NCBI GenBank assembly: GCA_964551475.1
Contig: CAZKCI010000089.1
Coordinates: 1 to 21,197, forward strand
From: CAZKCI01 sp964551475
GTDB taxonomy: Bacteria; Auribacterota; Erginobacteria; Erginobacterales; CAZKCI01
Reading direction: 5' to 3'
Length of the DNA: 21,197 bases
Within the stretch, counting starts at the first letter, position 1, and every line of letters begins with the position of its first letter. The notes beneath the pieces are model-generated. The model made no database searches, was not told the DNA's origin, and saw only the letters and a list, made by a program, of their open reading frames with translations. This document shows, piece after piece, positions 6,706-14,222 of the stretch. The translations under genes were made by a program, and so were the position numbers.

Positions 6706-7799
6706 CGGTTTTCTTTTATGGCTTCTTCGATCAGATCGAGAATCTTTTTCGCGCCATCGTCGTGGGCGAGCTTTCGGGCGGCTCTCCCCATCCGTTCCAG
6801 CCGCTGGTCGTCCTCAAGAAGGCGGATCACGGTCTCGATCAGGAGCTTCGGAGTCCAGGCGCCCTGCTCGGCCGCGATCGCCGCCCCCCGTTCCTGGAAA
6901 TAGGCGGCGTTCTCGGCCTGATGGCCGTCCCGGGCGAAGGGATAGGGAACGAGTATCGACGGCAGCCCCCAGTGCGCCGCTTCGGCCAGGGTCAGGGCCC
7001 CGGAACGGGCGATCAGAAGATCGGCCCGGCCATAGAGCCAGCCCATCCGGTCGCGGGAAGGCCAGACCTGGGCCCGGATCCCGCAGGAGCGGTAGGCGTC
7101 GCGCACCTCGTTCTCCTCCCGCGGCCCGCTCAGATGCAGAATCTGAATCCGGTAGGCCCATTCCCTCCAGAGGGGAGCGCTTTCGATCATCAGGCGGTTC
7201 AGGAAATGGGCGCCCCCGGATCCCCCCATCACCAGGAGAGTAAAAATCCCGGCGGCGAAGGACCATTCCGCGTCAAGGGTCTCGGGCCCGCGCTCCGCCG
7301 CGGCCGGGAGAATCGGGTTCCCCGTGACCGACTGCCTCCCGCCCTTGAGTTTCCCCCGGGACAGGGGAAAGCCCAGGGCCGTCCGCCGCGCGAAACGGGA
7401 GAGAAGAACGTTCGCCCGGCCGGGGACGGTGTTCTGCTCATGCAGAACCACCGGGATCTTGAGGCTCACCGCCGCCAGCACCGCCGGAGCGGAGACGAAT
7501 CCTCCCAGTCCCAGAATCGCCTCCGGGCGAAAGCGGGCCAGCACCCTCCGGCTCTTCCGGAAACCGGCCAGGTTCGAGAGGAGCCAGCGGGGAGAGCGTC
7601 CGAAGATCCCTCCGGCCAGGGGGGCGGCGGGCAGGCGGACGCAACGGCAACGACTGAGCCTTTCCCCGAAGGAGGAAGGATCGCGCGGGGAGAGGAAGAA
7701 GAGGGACTCCGATCGGGAGTCCTTCTCCAGTTCCTCCGCCACCGCCAGTCCGGGGATGAGATGGCCGCCGCTGCCGCCGCCCGCCAGAGCGAGTCTCAC
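6702..7799 (-). CDS. murG: UDP-GlcNAc:undecaprenyl-PP-MurNAc-pentapeptide GlcNAc transferase MurG
   Basis: Converts lipid I to lipid II at the inner face of the cytoplasmic membrane. The GTG at 7797-7799 gives 365 aa beginning MRLALAGGGSGGHLIPG, where GGGSGGH (7-13) is the MurG donor/phosphate loop. Later motifs are HEQNTVPGRAN, MGGSGGAHFLN and SGALTLAEAAHWGLPSILVPYPFARDGHQ (quoted in part), all typical of MurG. The start overlaps the stop of the upstream Cys-rich gene by 4 nt (GTGA), with AAGGAGGT 7 nt upstream. The reading frame remains open further upstream, but that extension lies over the neighbouring gene and resembles nothing in MurG. Confidence 0.95.
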   Translation of the reverse strand: MRLALAGGGSGGHLIPGLAVAEELEKDSRSESLFFLSPRDPSSFGERLSRCRCVRLPAAPLAGGIFGRSPRWLLSNLAGFRKSRRVLARFRPEAILGLGGFVSAPAVLAAVSLKIPVVLHEQNTVPGRANVLLSRFARRTALGFPLSRGKLKGGRQSVTGNPILPAAAERGPETLDAEWSFAAGIFTLLVMGGSGGAHFLNRLMIESAPLWREWAYRIQILHLSGPREENEVRDAYRSCGIRAQVWPSRDRMGWLYGRADLLIARSGALTLAEAAHWGLPSILVPYPFARDGHQAENAAYFQERGAAIAAEQGAWTPKLLIETVIRLLEDDQRLERMGRAARKLAHDDGAKKILDLIEEAIKENR

Positions 7800-7972
7800 G
7801 CACAAACCTCCTTCAGCTTCTCTATCCGGACGGCCTCGGTCAGGCGCTGATAGTAGCGGCAGTTGGCGAAGGTGCTTTCGCAGTAGCTCCGGAGCTTCGG
7901 GATCGGAACCGCCGCCAGCGAAGCGATGATGAAACACTCGTCCCGATGGGGACATCCCAGGTGACTGCTCAT
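7796..7972 (-). CDS. Small Cys-rich protein between ftsW and murG
   Basis: A 58-aa protein with five Cys (7, 13, 31, 38, 57), arranged CPHRDEC near the start and YCESTFANCRYY in the second half. The YC-x6-C-R-Y pattern reminds me of small Cys motifs found in other bacterial proteins, but I cannot name the family. It may bind zinc or an iron-sulfur cluster. No signal peptide or membrane segment is seen, so it is probably cytoplasmic. It has one of the best ribosome binding sites in the cluster (AGGAGGA, about 7 nt before the ATG) and overlaps murG by 4 nt, so it is very likely translated. Two tetraloop hairpins lie just upstream. Confidence 0.7.
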   Translation of the reverse strand: MSSHLGCPHRDECFIIASLAAVPIPKLRSYCESTFANCRYYQRLTEAVRIEKLKEVCA

Positions 7973-7990
7973 GACTCTTCCTCCTTTTCC

Positions 7991-8035
7991 GGCCGGCGAT
8001 CGAAATCGCGGCCGCTGGTCCGCCGTTTCCGGCGG
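7991..8035 (-). promoter_or_regulatory. Twin tetraloop hairpins after ftsW
   Basis: On the transcript, CCGCCG-GAAA-CGGCGG (8035-8020) begins 2 nt after the ftsW stop codon. It is followed by GCGAT-TTCG-ATCGC with flanking GGCC pairs (8013-7991). Both loops are stable tetraloop types (GNRA and UUCG-like). No U-tract follows. They may stabilise the upstream mRNA end or set ftsW against downstream gene expression. Confidence 0.5.
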
Positions 8036-8037
8036 GA

Positions 8038-9237
8038 TTATTTTTCCGAGGCGATGAGCTTCCTGCCTCGCGCATAGATCAGACGACGAGCCGCCCAGCG
8101 CACGGGATCGCGCCGGCGCGGATCGATGAGATGCCGGCAGGGCGGCCGGGAACGATGGAAAGCGATATTGCTGAGCACGCCCAGCGCCAGACAGGACGAG
8201 ATCAGGTTGGAGCCTCCGTAGGATATAAAAGGCAGGGGAAGGCCCTTGGTCGGCAGCAGCCCGGAGGCGACGCCCATGTTGACGAAGGCCTGCATGACGA
8301 TCATGGCGGTGATCCCGGTCGCCAGGAGCTGGCCGTAGAGATCGGGGGCGGAGCGGGCGGTGGAATAACCGAGCCAGAGGAGAAGGAGGAAGAGGAAGAC
8401 CAGCGCCGAGGCGCCCAGGAAACCCAGTTCCTCCCCCATGATGGAGAAGATGAAATCGGTGGAGGAGGCGGGCAGATAGAAGAGCTTCTGGCGGCTCTCG
8501 CCCAGGCCGACCCCGCCGATCCCCCCCGACCCCAGGGCGATCAGGGACTGGATGATCTGGAATCCGCTCCCCTGCGCGTCGGCCCAGGGATCGAGGAAGG
8601 CCAATATCCTTTTCCTCCGGTAGGCGACGCGGAAGACCAGCAGGTAGAGGGCGGGGAGACAGAGGAGGGCGGAGAGAACGAGGTATCCGATCCGGATCCC
8701 GGCCACGAAAATCATGACCGCCCCCGCGAAAATCATACTGACCGCCGTCCCCAGGTCCGGCTGGAGAAGAACCAGCCCCGCGAGCAGAACGGTGGCCGCC
8801 GCCGGAGGGAGGAAGCCCCGGACCAGGCCGGAGGCCTCCTCCTGCCGACGAGAGAGGAGATCGGCCAGATAGGCGATCAGAAGATATTTCGCCAGCTCCG
8901 AAGGCTGCAGCCCGATCCATCCCGCCCGGATCCAGCGTTGGGCGCCGCCCGCCGACGTCCCCAGGCCGGGGACGAGGACCGCGGCCAGGACGACGACGGC
9001 GCTGACCACGCACCAGCGGGACCAGCGGCGATAGCGATGGTAGTCCCACCGCCGGGCGAGCAGGAAGACCAGGATCCCCAGTCCCATCCAGAACCCCTGG
9101 CGCTTCAGATAATAAAGGCTGTCGCCGTAGGCCTCCCGCGCCCCGGAGGAGCTGGCGCTGTAGATCATGAGCGCGCCGATGGCGAGCAGTCCGGAGAGGA
9201 GCAGGAAGATCGCCGCCGTGATCGGAATCCCCTTCAT
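8038..9237 (-). CDS. ftsW: Lipid II polymerase FtsW (SEDS family)
   Basis: SEDS glycosyltransferase that polymerises lipid II at the septum with its partner class B PBP. The 399-aa protein has about ten hydrophobic segments, starting MKGIPITAAIFLLLSGLLA. It contains QPDLGTAVSMIF, GLGESRQKLFYLPASSTDFIF and the signature LPFISYGGSNLI near the C-terminus, followed by a basic tail. Location between murD and murG supports FtsW over RodA. The ATG has no Shine-Dalgarno sequence because a palindromic repeat (9241-9367) ends right at it. It could be read from a leaderless or very short-leader transcript, or by an unusual mechanism. Confidence 0.93.
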   Translation of the reverse strand: MKGIPITAAIFLLLSGLLAIGALMIYSASSSGAREAYGDSLYYLKRQGFWMGLGILVFLLARRWDYHRYRRWSRWCVVSAVVVLAAVLVPGLGTSAGGAQRWIRAGWIGLQPSELAKYLLIAYLADLLSRRQEEASGLVRGFLPPAAATVLLAGLVLLQPDLGTAVSMIFAGAVMIFVAGIRIGYLVLSALLCLPALYLLVFRVAYRRKRILAFLDPWADAQGSGFQIIQSLIALGSGGIGGVGLGESRQKLFYLPASSTDFIFSIMGEELGFLGASALVFLFLLLLWLGYSTARSAPDLYGQLLATGITAMIVMQAFVNMGVASGLLPTKGLPLPFISYGGSNLISSCLALGVLSNIAFHRSRPPCRHLIDPRRRDPVRWAARRLIYARGRKLIASEK

Positions 9238-9240
9238 AAA

Positions 9241-9367
9241 TATGGTCTATGGGTTAGGGCCAGGTTATTGGTCTGGTCGATGGGAGAGGTCCCTGGTGGA
9301 AGCGGCCAGCGCCGGCCGCCACTATCGACCTCACCCATCTACCAAACCCACTTCTTAACCCTAACCA
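9241..9367. repeat. Approx. 127-bp imperfect palindromic element between lysM gene and ftsW
   Basis: Arms 9274-9299 and 9319-9344 are complementary at about 21 of 26 positions. The centre is GCGGCC-AGCGCC-GGCCGC (9302-9319). The ends carry related GGTTAGGG/CCCTAACC words in opposite orientation. The right end (9340-9366) is repeated at 7-33. The element sits exactly between the LysM stop codon and the ftsW start, the largest break in the otherwise tight middle of the operon. It may be a MITE or REP-like element. Confidence 0.65.
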
Positions 9368-9370
9368 TCG

Positions 9371-9832
9371 TTATTTCCCTGGGTGAGAAGGGACGATCAG
9401 TTTCTGCCCGATCGAGATCTTCCGGGGATCGGAGATGGAATTGGCCTCGATCAGTGTCTTCACCGGGATGCCCAGGCGACGGCTGATCGCGGTCAGGGTG
9501 TCGCCTTTTTTAACTGTGTAGGTCTCGTCCGCCGCCGCCGGCGCGGCGGGAGCGGCCGCCGCTTCCGCGGGAGCAACCGCCGCCGGGGCGGGGGTCGGCT
9601 CCGGGAGGGAAGCTCCCCCGGGAGGGAGCGCCGCCGCGCCGCCTTCCGCCACGTGGCGGGACTGTGACTGCTCGGGGAGCGTCTCCCCCGGTATGAAGTC
9701 CCCTCCCGGCTCCGCCGCCGTCTCTTCGTCCACCGGCGCGCCCGCACGATTGCATCCCCCGATCAGCGTCCAGACCAGAGCGATCGCCGCGCAGGAGAGC
9801 GTCACCCCCACGATCATTTTCACCCGATTCAT
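9371..9832 (-). CDS. LysM-domain putative lipoprotein
   Basis: A 153-aa envelope protein. It has an N-terminal hydrophobic segment (6-25) ending in IGGC, a plausible but non-ideal lipobox with Cys27. A low-complexity Ala/Pro linker (about 65-101) follows. One C-terminal LysM domain (about 104-148, YTVKKGDTLTAISRRLG...KISIGQKLIVP) would bind peptidoglycan GlcNAc. No peptidase domain is present, unlike NlpD or EnvC. The ATG overlaps the murD stop in an ATGA junction, so it is coupled to murD. LysM proteins are not standard members of this cluster. It may mark the septal wall or help localise other enzymes. Confidence 0.85.
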   Translation of the reverse strand: MNRVKMIVGVTLSCAAIALVWTLIGGCNRAGAPVDEETAAEPGGDFIPGETLPEQSQSRHVAEGGAAALPPGGASLPEPTPAPAAVAPAEAAAAPAAPAAADETYTVKKGDTLTAISRRLGIPVKTLIEANSISDPRKISIGQKLIVPSHPGK

Positions 9833-11184
9833 CTCTTCACTCCTTTCGCCCGGAGAATCCGGGCAAATGCTTTTCCCCGTTCCTCATAGTTCGCGAACAT
9901 GTCGAAACTGGCGCAGGCCGGCGCGAGCAGAACGACGTCGCCCGTGTGCGCGGCGGCGGCGGCCCGGTCGACCGCATCTCGGAATCCGGACGCGGCCGCG
10001 ATCGGGACCCGCCCTTGGAGGGCGCGGGCGATCTTCCCGCGGGATTCACCGACCAGCACCGCCAGACGGACCCTTCCTCCGGCCGCTCTCCGCAGAGGCC
10101 GGAAATCGAAATTCTTGTCCCTCCCCCCCGCGATCCAGACGATCGGAGACGAGAAGGCGCGCAGGGCCGCGATCGCCGCGCCGGGGTTGGTGGCCTTGGA
10201 ATCGTTGACATACTCGATCCCGTTCAATCTCCCCACCCGCTCCAGCCGGTGAGGGAGACCGCGAAAGGACCGTATCGTCCGGCCCAGGGAACTCGGAGCG
10301 ACGCCGGAGAGGAGGGCGGCGGCGGCGGCGGCCAGCAAGTTGTTCAGGTTGTGGCGGCCGGAGAGAGGGAGGCGGTCGAGCGGACAAATCCGGCGCGCCT
10401 TCCCCCCCCACCGGCATTGGATCCAGCCCTTCTCCACCCAGACCGGATCCTTCCTCGCCCCCCAGGTGAGGACGCGCGCGCCGGAGGGGAGAAAGGGGCG
10501 GAGGCGGGCGAGGAGGCGGGGAGCGATCAGGGCGACGTCCGGCGGCCGCAAATTCCGAAAGAGGTTCGCCTTGGCCCCGAGATAGGCGGCGAGGGTGGGA
10601 TAGCGGTCGAGATGATCGGGGGAAAAATCGAGAAAGAGCGCGATCCGGGGGCGGAAGGACTCGACCGTCTCCAGCTGAAAGGAGGAGACCTCGACCACCG
10701 CCGCCCGAGCCTTCCCCGGACGCAGCGCCGCCCGGGAGAGGGGATAGCCGATGTTGCCGGCGAGCAGGCATTTCCTCCCGGCGTCTTCGAGCATGCGGGC
10801 GATCAGGGTGACAACGGTCGATTTGCCGTTGGTCCCGGTCACCGCGATCAGGTCCAGGGAAAGATAACGGGACGCCAGCTCCATCTCCCCGATCACCTGG
10901 ACGCGACGTTCGTTCGCTCCCCGAATCCAGGGATGGGAAAGGGGGATCCCCGGCGACGCCACCATGAGGTCGCAGCGGTCCCCTTTTCTCCAGCCGGCCG
11001 ATTTTCCCCGGCGCCAGGAGACGCCGCGGGAGGACAGGCGGGCCAGGAGGGCCGATCGTCCCCTCCCCGCCCCCTGGTCCCAGACCGTGACCAGGGCGCC
11101 CTGGCGGCGGAGCAGGAGCGCCGCGGCTTCCCCCGAGAGGCCGCCGCCGAGAACGACGACATTTTTTCCGGCCAGGTCGCTCAT
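9829..11184 (-). CDS. murD: UDP-N-acetylmuramoyl-L-alanine--D-glutamate ligase MurD
   Basis: Adds D-Glu to UDP-MurNAc-L-Ala. Starting at the ATG at 11182-11184 the protein is 451 aa: MSDLAGKNVVVLGGGLSG, a Rossmann-like UDP-binding start, then the ATP loop GTNGKST (117-123), EVSSFQLE, PDHLDRY, HRLERVG, YVNDSKATNP and the C-terminal PACASFDMFANYEERG. These are MurD-specific. The start overlaps mraY by 4 nt (ATGA). The open frame extends much further upstream, but that part is the mraY shadow. Confidence 0.96.
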   Translation of the reverse strand: MSDLAGKNVVVLGGGLSGEAAALLLRRQGALVTVWDQGAGRGRSALLARLSSRGVSWRRGKSAGWRKGDRCDLMVASPGIPLSHPWIRGANERRVQVIGEMELASRYLSLDLIAVTGTNGKSTVVTLIARMLEDAGRKCLLAGNIGYPLSRAALRPGKARAAVVEVSSFQLETVESFRPRIALFLDFSPDHLDRYPTLAAYLGAKANLFRNLRPPDVALIAPRLLARLRPFLPSGARVLTWGARKDPVWVEKGWIQCRWGGKARRICPLDRLPLSGRHNLNNLLAAAAAALLSGVAPSSLGRTIRSFRGLPHRLERVGRLNGIEYVNDSKATNPGAAIAALRAFSSPIVWIAGGRDKNFDFRPLRRAAGGRVRLAVLVGESRGKIARALQGRVPIAAASGFRDAVDRAAAAAHTGDVVLLAPACASFDMFANYEERGKAFARILRAKGVKR

Positions 11185-12281
11185 CTGATTTTCAGCGTCC
11201 CCAGGCCGATCAGGGCGCAGATCACCGCCCAGATCCAGAAGCGGACGGTGATCCTGCTCTCCGGCACCCCATTGATCTCGAAATGGTGATGCAGGGGGGA
11301 CATGGCAAAGATCCTCTTCTTGAAACACTTGAAGGAAACGACCTGCAGAATGACCGAGAGCGCTTCCACGACAAAGACCCCGCCGACGATGGCCAGGGAG
11401 AGCTCCTTCTTGATCAGGATCGAGACCATCCCCAGCGCTCCCCCGCAGGCGAGCGCTCCGGTATCCCCCATGAAGACGACCGCGGGATGGCAGTTGAACC
11501 AGAGGAAACCAAGGGACGCACCGCCCAGGGCCGCGCAGAAGACGGCGAGCTCGCCCGCCCCCGGGATGTACAGAATCTGAAGGTAGCCGGCGAAGGCGGC
11601 GTGGCCGGTGACATAGGCCAGGACCGCGAAGGCGAGCGAGGCGATCCCCAGGCAGCCCACGGCCAGGCCGTCGAGTCCGTCGGTCAGATTGACCGCGTTG
11701 GTCGTCCCGACCAGGACGAGAACGGTGAAAGGGATGGCGAAATAACCGAGGTCGGCCACCAGCGGCTGCTTGTAAAACGGGATGGAGAGCTGTCCGGCCC
11801 ACTCGCGGGTTTCCGGGTGATGCATGAGGACGAGGGAGACCGCGAAGCCGACCAGGACCTGCCCCAGGAGCTTGATCCTTCCCGGCAGCCCCCGCTTTTG
11901 GGTCCGGAGCTTGAGCCAGTCGTCGATCAGCCCGATCAGGCCGAGAGCGAGCGTGGAGAGGACGATCACCTGGATCTGCAGGCTGTTCAGGCGGGCCCAG
12001 CAGAGGACGGAGAGCATGACGGAGAAGAGGATGATCACGCCGCCCATGGTCGGCGTCCCTTCCTTGCCCTTGTGGATCTCGTAAATTGCCTGGTGATGGC
12101 GGCCGTGGCGGATCTTCTCTCCGACTTTCAGGTCCTTGAGCTTTTGGATGATCCTCCCGCCGAAAAGGAGAGTGAGGAGGAAAGCCATGATCGCGGCGGC
12201 GGCGGCCCGAAAGGTGATATAGCGGAAGATGTTGAAGCCGAACCAGGCCTCCCGCAGGGGATAGAGCAGGTAATAGAACAT
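11181..12281 (-). CDS. mraY: Phospho-N-acetylmuramoyl-pentapeptide-transferase MraY
   Basis: Membrane enzyme that transfers phospho-MurNAc-pentapeptide to undecaprenyl phosphate, making lipid I. The 366-aa protein has the full family pattern: MFYYLLYPL start, KEGTPTMGGV, the Asp-rich NAVNLTDGLDG loop, FMGDTGA-like VFMGDTGALACGG, and MSPLHHHFEINGVPE near the end. About ten membrane segments are visible. GAAGGAG lies about 7 nt before the ATG, which is only 3 nt after the HAD-like gene. Confidence 0.97.
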   Translation of the reverse strand: MFYYLLYPLREAWFGFNIFRYITFRAAAAAIMAFLLTLLFGGRIIQKLKDLKVGEKIRHGRHHQAIYEIHKGKEGTPTMGGVIILFSVMLSVLCWARLNSLQIQVIVLSTLALGLIGLIDDWLKLRTQKRGLPGRIKLLGQVLVGFAVSLVLMHHPETREWAGQLSIPFYKQPLVADLGYFAIPFTVLVLVGTTNAVNLTDGLDGLAVGCLGIASLAFAVLAYVTGHAAFAGYLQILYIPGAGELAVFCAALGGASLGFLWFNCHPAVVFMGDTGALACGGALGMVSILIKKELSLAIVGGVFVVEALSVILQVVSFKCFKKRIFAMSPLHHHFEINGVPESRITVRFWIWAVICALIGLGTLKIR

Positions 12282-12284
12282 CGT

Positions 12285-12818
12285 TCACTCCTTCTCCGTT
12301 TCTTCCGTCCCTTTCCGCGAGCGGACGATCCCGTCCAGGACCTTCTCCGCCGCGGCCCACTCCTCATCGCTCCAGTGGGAATGGGTGATGGCGAAAAGAC
12401 CGGCGCGATCGTAGGCGAGGCGGTCGTCGTCCTCGTTCCCGATCGCGCAGACGATATCGAAATCCTTTTTCAGACCGGCGATCTCCCGGGACTTGAAATC
12501 CAGGCCGGGCTCGGAGGGATCGGTCCGGTGGATGACCTTCGCCCCCCGGGGAAAACCGTTTTGCTCCAGCCACCAGACCGTGGTCGAGCGATAACGGGCC
12601 TGGCGCTTGCTCAAATAAATGACGGCGAGCCCCTCCTTCTCCTCCCGGGAGATGACCTCGGCCGCCCCCGCCAGCGGCACTTTCCGGGCAATCCGCCGCC
12701 GGTAGTGGGAGTCGGTGATGGTGGAGTCAATGTCCACGACTAGGGCCAACGGCTTATCCGCGCATCCGCAAACGTCGATCAGAGCGAGGGCGGCGAGACC
12801 GAAAACCCGGATTTTCAT
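12285..12818 (-). CDS. HAD-superfamily phosphatase-like protein, possibly exported
   Basis: A 177-aa protein starting at an ATG that overlaps the murF stop (ATGA). The HAD motifs are present: motif I DIDST (D29, D31), motif II YLSKR (S70), a motif III Lys (about K109) and motif IV GNEDDD (127-132). The middle segment, WWLEQNGFPRGAKVIHR, resembles acid-phosphatase/LNS2-like HAD proteins. The first 20 residues (MKIRVFGLAALALIDVCGC) look like a weak lipoprotein signal with Cys19, but Asp15 in the hydrophobic stretch is unusual and only 9 residues separate the Cys from motif I. Export is therefore uncertain. The substrate is not known. In this place a phosphatase acting on a wall or lipid carrier intermediate is a natural guess, no more. 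Confidence 0.75.
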   Translation of the reverse strand: MKIRVFGLAALALIDVCGCADKPLALVVDIDSTITDSHYRRRIARKVPLAGAAEVISREEKEGLAVIYLSKRQARYRSTTVWWLEQNGFPRGAKVIHRTDPSEPGLDFKSREIAGLKKDFDIVCAIGNEDDDRLAYDRAGLFAITHSHWSDEEWAAAEKVLDGIVRSRKGTEETEKE

Positions 12819-14218
12819 CGTCCTCTCCTGGGGAGAGCGGTGGAGAGCTGGTCCGCCAGTTCCTCCAAAGCCATGATCCGCGACCCCTTGATCAGAACGG
12901 CGTCGCCGGGGGCGACCATCCTCCGGAGGGCGGCCAACGCCTCCGAGCGGCCGGAGCAGGATGCGACGACCCCCTCCCCCGCGCCGGCTGCCTCCGCCCC
13001 GGCCGCGGCCAGGCGGGAGAGCGGCCCCACGAAGACCAGGCGGTCGAGTCCGGAGGCGGCAAGCTCCGCCCCCCAGCGGCGGTGCTCGCGGGAGGCGAAT
13101 CTCCCCAGCTCGTTCATGTCCCCGCTGACCATGATCCTTTTCCCGGCGACCGGAAGCGTCCGGAAGGCCGCCAGCGCCGCCCGCATGGAGGCGGGGTTGG
13201 CGTTGTAAGCGTCGTTGATGATCCGCGCTCCTCCCGCTTGTCCCGTCTCCCACCTCATCGGGGGAAGCTGGAGGCGCCCGACGGCGCACCGGATCGCCGC
13301 CCGGCTCACGCCCAGCCGCTCCGCCAGCGCCGCGGCGGCGAGCAGGTTGTAGACGTTGTGCAGGCCGGGAAGCGGCGAGCGGACCCTCCGGGCAGCGCCC
13401 TCCAGGACGAGATCGAAGGCGGCGGACCGCTCGCCCAGTTCGATCCTCTCCGCCCGCACCTGCGCCCAGGGCGAGAGTCCGAAGGTCACCGTCTCTCCGG
13501 AGAAACGGCGGGCCAGGGCCACGACCCGGGGATCGTCGATGTTGAGGGCGAGCAGACGGCGGCCGGCGAGCGCGGAGATCAGCTCGCCCTTGGCCCGGGC
13601 GATCTCCTCCAGGCTCTTCAACTTTCCCAGATGGGCCGGCCCCACGTTGAGGATCGCCCCGGCCGCGGGTCGGCAGAGACGGGCGAGAGAGCGGATCTCG
13701 CCGGGGTGGTTCATCCCCAGCTCGAAGACGGCGGCGCGATGGGAGCGGTCGAGCGCGAGTATGGTCAGGGAGACGCCCAGGCGGTTGTTGAAGCTCTGGG
13801 GCGATATCAGCGTGGCCATCGCGGCGCCGAGAAAAGAGCCGAGGAGATTCTTGGTCGTCGTCTTGCCGTTGGATCCGGTCACCGCCACGGCCAGGACGGA
13901 GAGGGTCGCCCGGTAGGATCGGGCGAGGCGGACCAGAGCCTCCTCCGCATCAGCGACGCGCAGGAGGGGGCGGGAGCGGACGCTCTCGGGGAGAAGGGAG
14001 GCCTTCCGCTCCACGACCGCCGCGCACGCTCCCCGGCGGAAAGCCTCGGAGAGGAAGTCATGGCCGTCGCGCCGGACGCCCGGGAGGGCGAAGAAGAGGT
14101 CTCCCCGCTTCACCGTCCGGGAATCGATCGCCGCTCCGGAGATCGCAATTCCGGAGAGGGGCCCGGACCGGACAGCTCCGCACCAGCGGGCGAGGACATT
14201 CAGATCAGTCGGATTCAT
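12815..14218 (-). CDS. murF: UDP-MurNAc-tripeptide--D-alanyl-D-alanine ligase MurF
   Basis: Adds D-Ala-D-Ala to the tripeptide precursor, completing the pentapeptide. The 467-aa protein has IDSRTVKRGDLFFALPG near the N-terminus, the ATP loop GSNGKTTTK (115-123), ELGMNHPGEI, NVGPAHLG, and INDAYNANPASM with LIKGSR at the end, all MurF hallmarks. It starts 4 nt after murE, with AGGCGG about 9 nt before the ATG, and overlaps the HAD-like gene by 4 nt. Confidence 0.96.
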   Translation of the reverse strand: MNPTDLNVLARWCGAVRSGPLSGIAISGAAIDSRTVKRGDLFFALPGVRRDGHDFLSEAFRRGACAAVVERKASLLPESVRSRPLLRVADAEEALVRLARSYRATLSVLAVAVTGSNGKTTTKNLLGSFLGAAMATLISPQSFNNRLGVSLTILALDRSHRAAVFELGMNHPGEIRSLARLCRPAAGAILNVGPAHLGKLKSLEEIARAKGELISALAGRRLLALNIDDPRVVALARRFSGETVTFGLSPWAQVRAERIELGERSAAFDLVLEGAARRVRSPLPGLHNVYNLLAAAALAERLGVSRAAIRCAVGRLQLPPMRWETGQAGGARIINDAYNANPASMRAALAAFRTLPVAGKRIMVSGDMNELGRFASREHRRWGAELAASGLDRLVFVGPLSRLAAAGAEAAGAGEGVVASCSGRSEALAALRRMVAPGDAVLIKGSRIMALEELADQLSTALPRRGR

Positions 14219-14222
14219 GCAC

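Noticed and set aside
11185..12360. Open frame upstream of murD over mraY
   Set aside because: It is a GC-rich shadow of mraY; MurD homology starts at the ATG at 11184.
12285..13289. Long open frame that would extend the HAD-like protein upstream by about 157 codons
   Set aside because: The upstream part overlies murF in another frame, is compositionally biased (Arg/Gly-rich) and has no HAD features. The ATG at 12818, overlapping the murF stop, fits the operon pattern.
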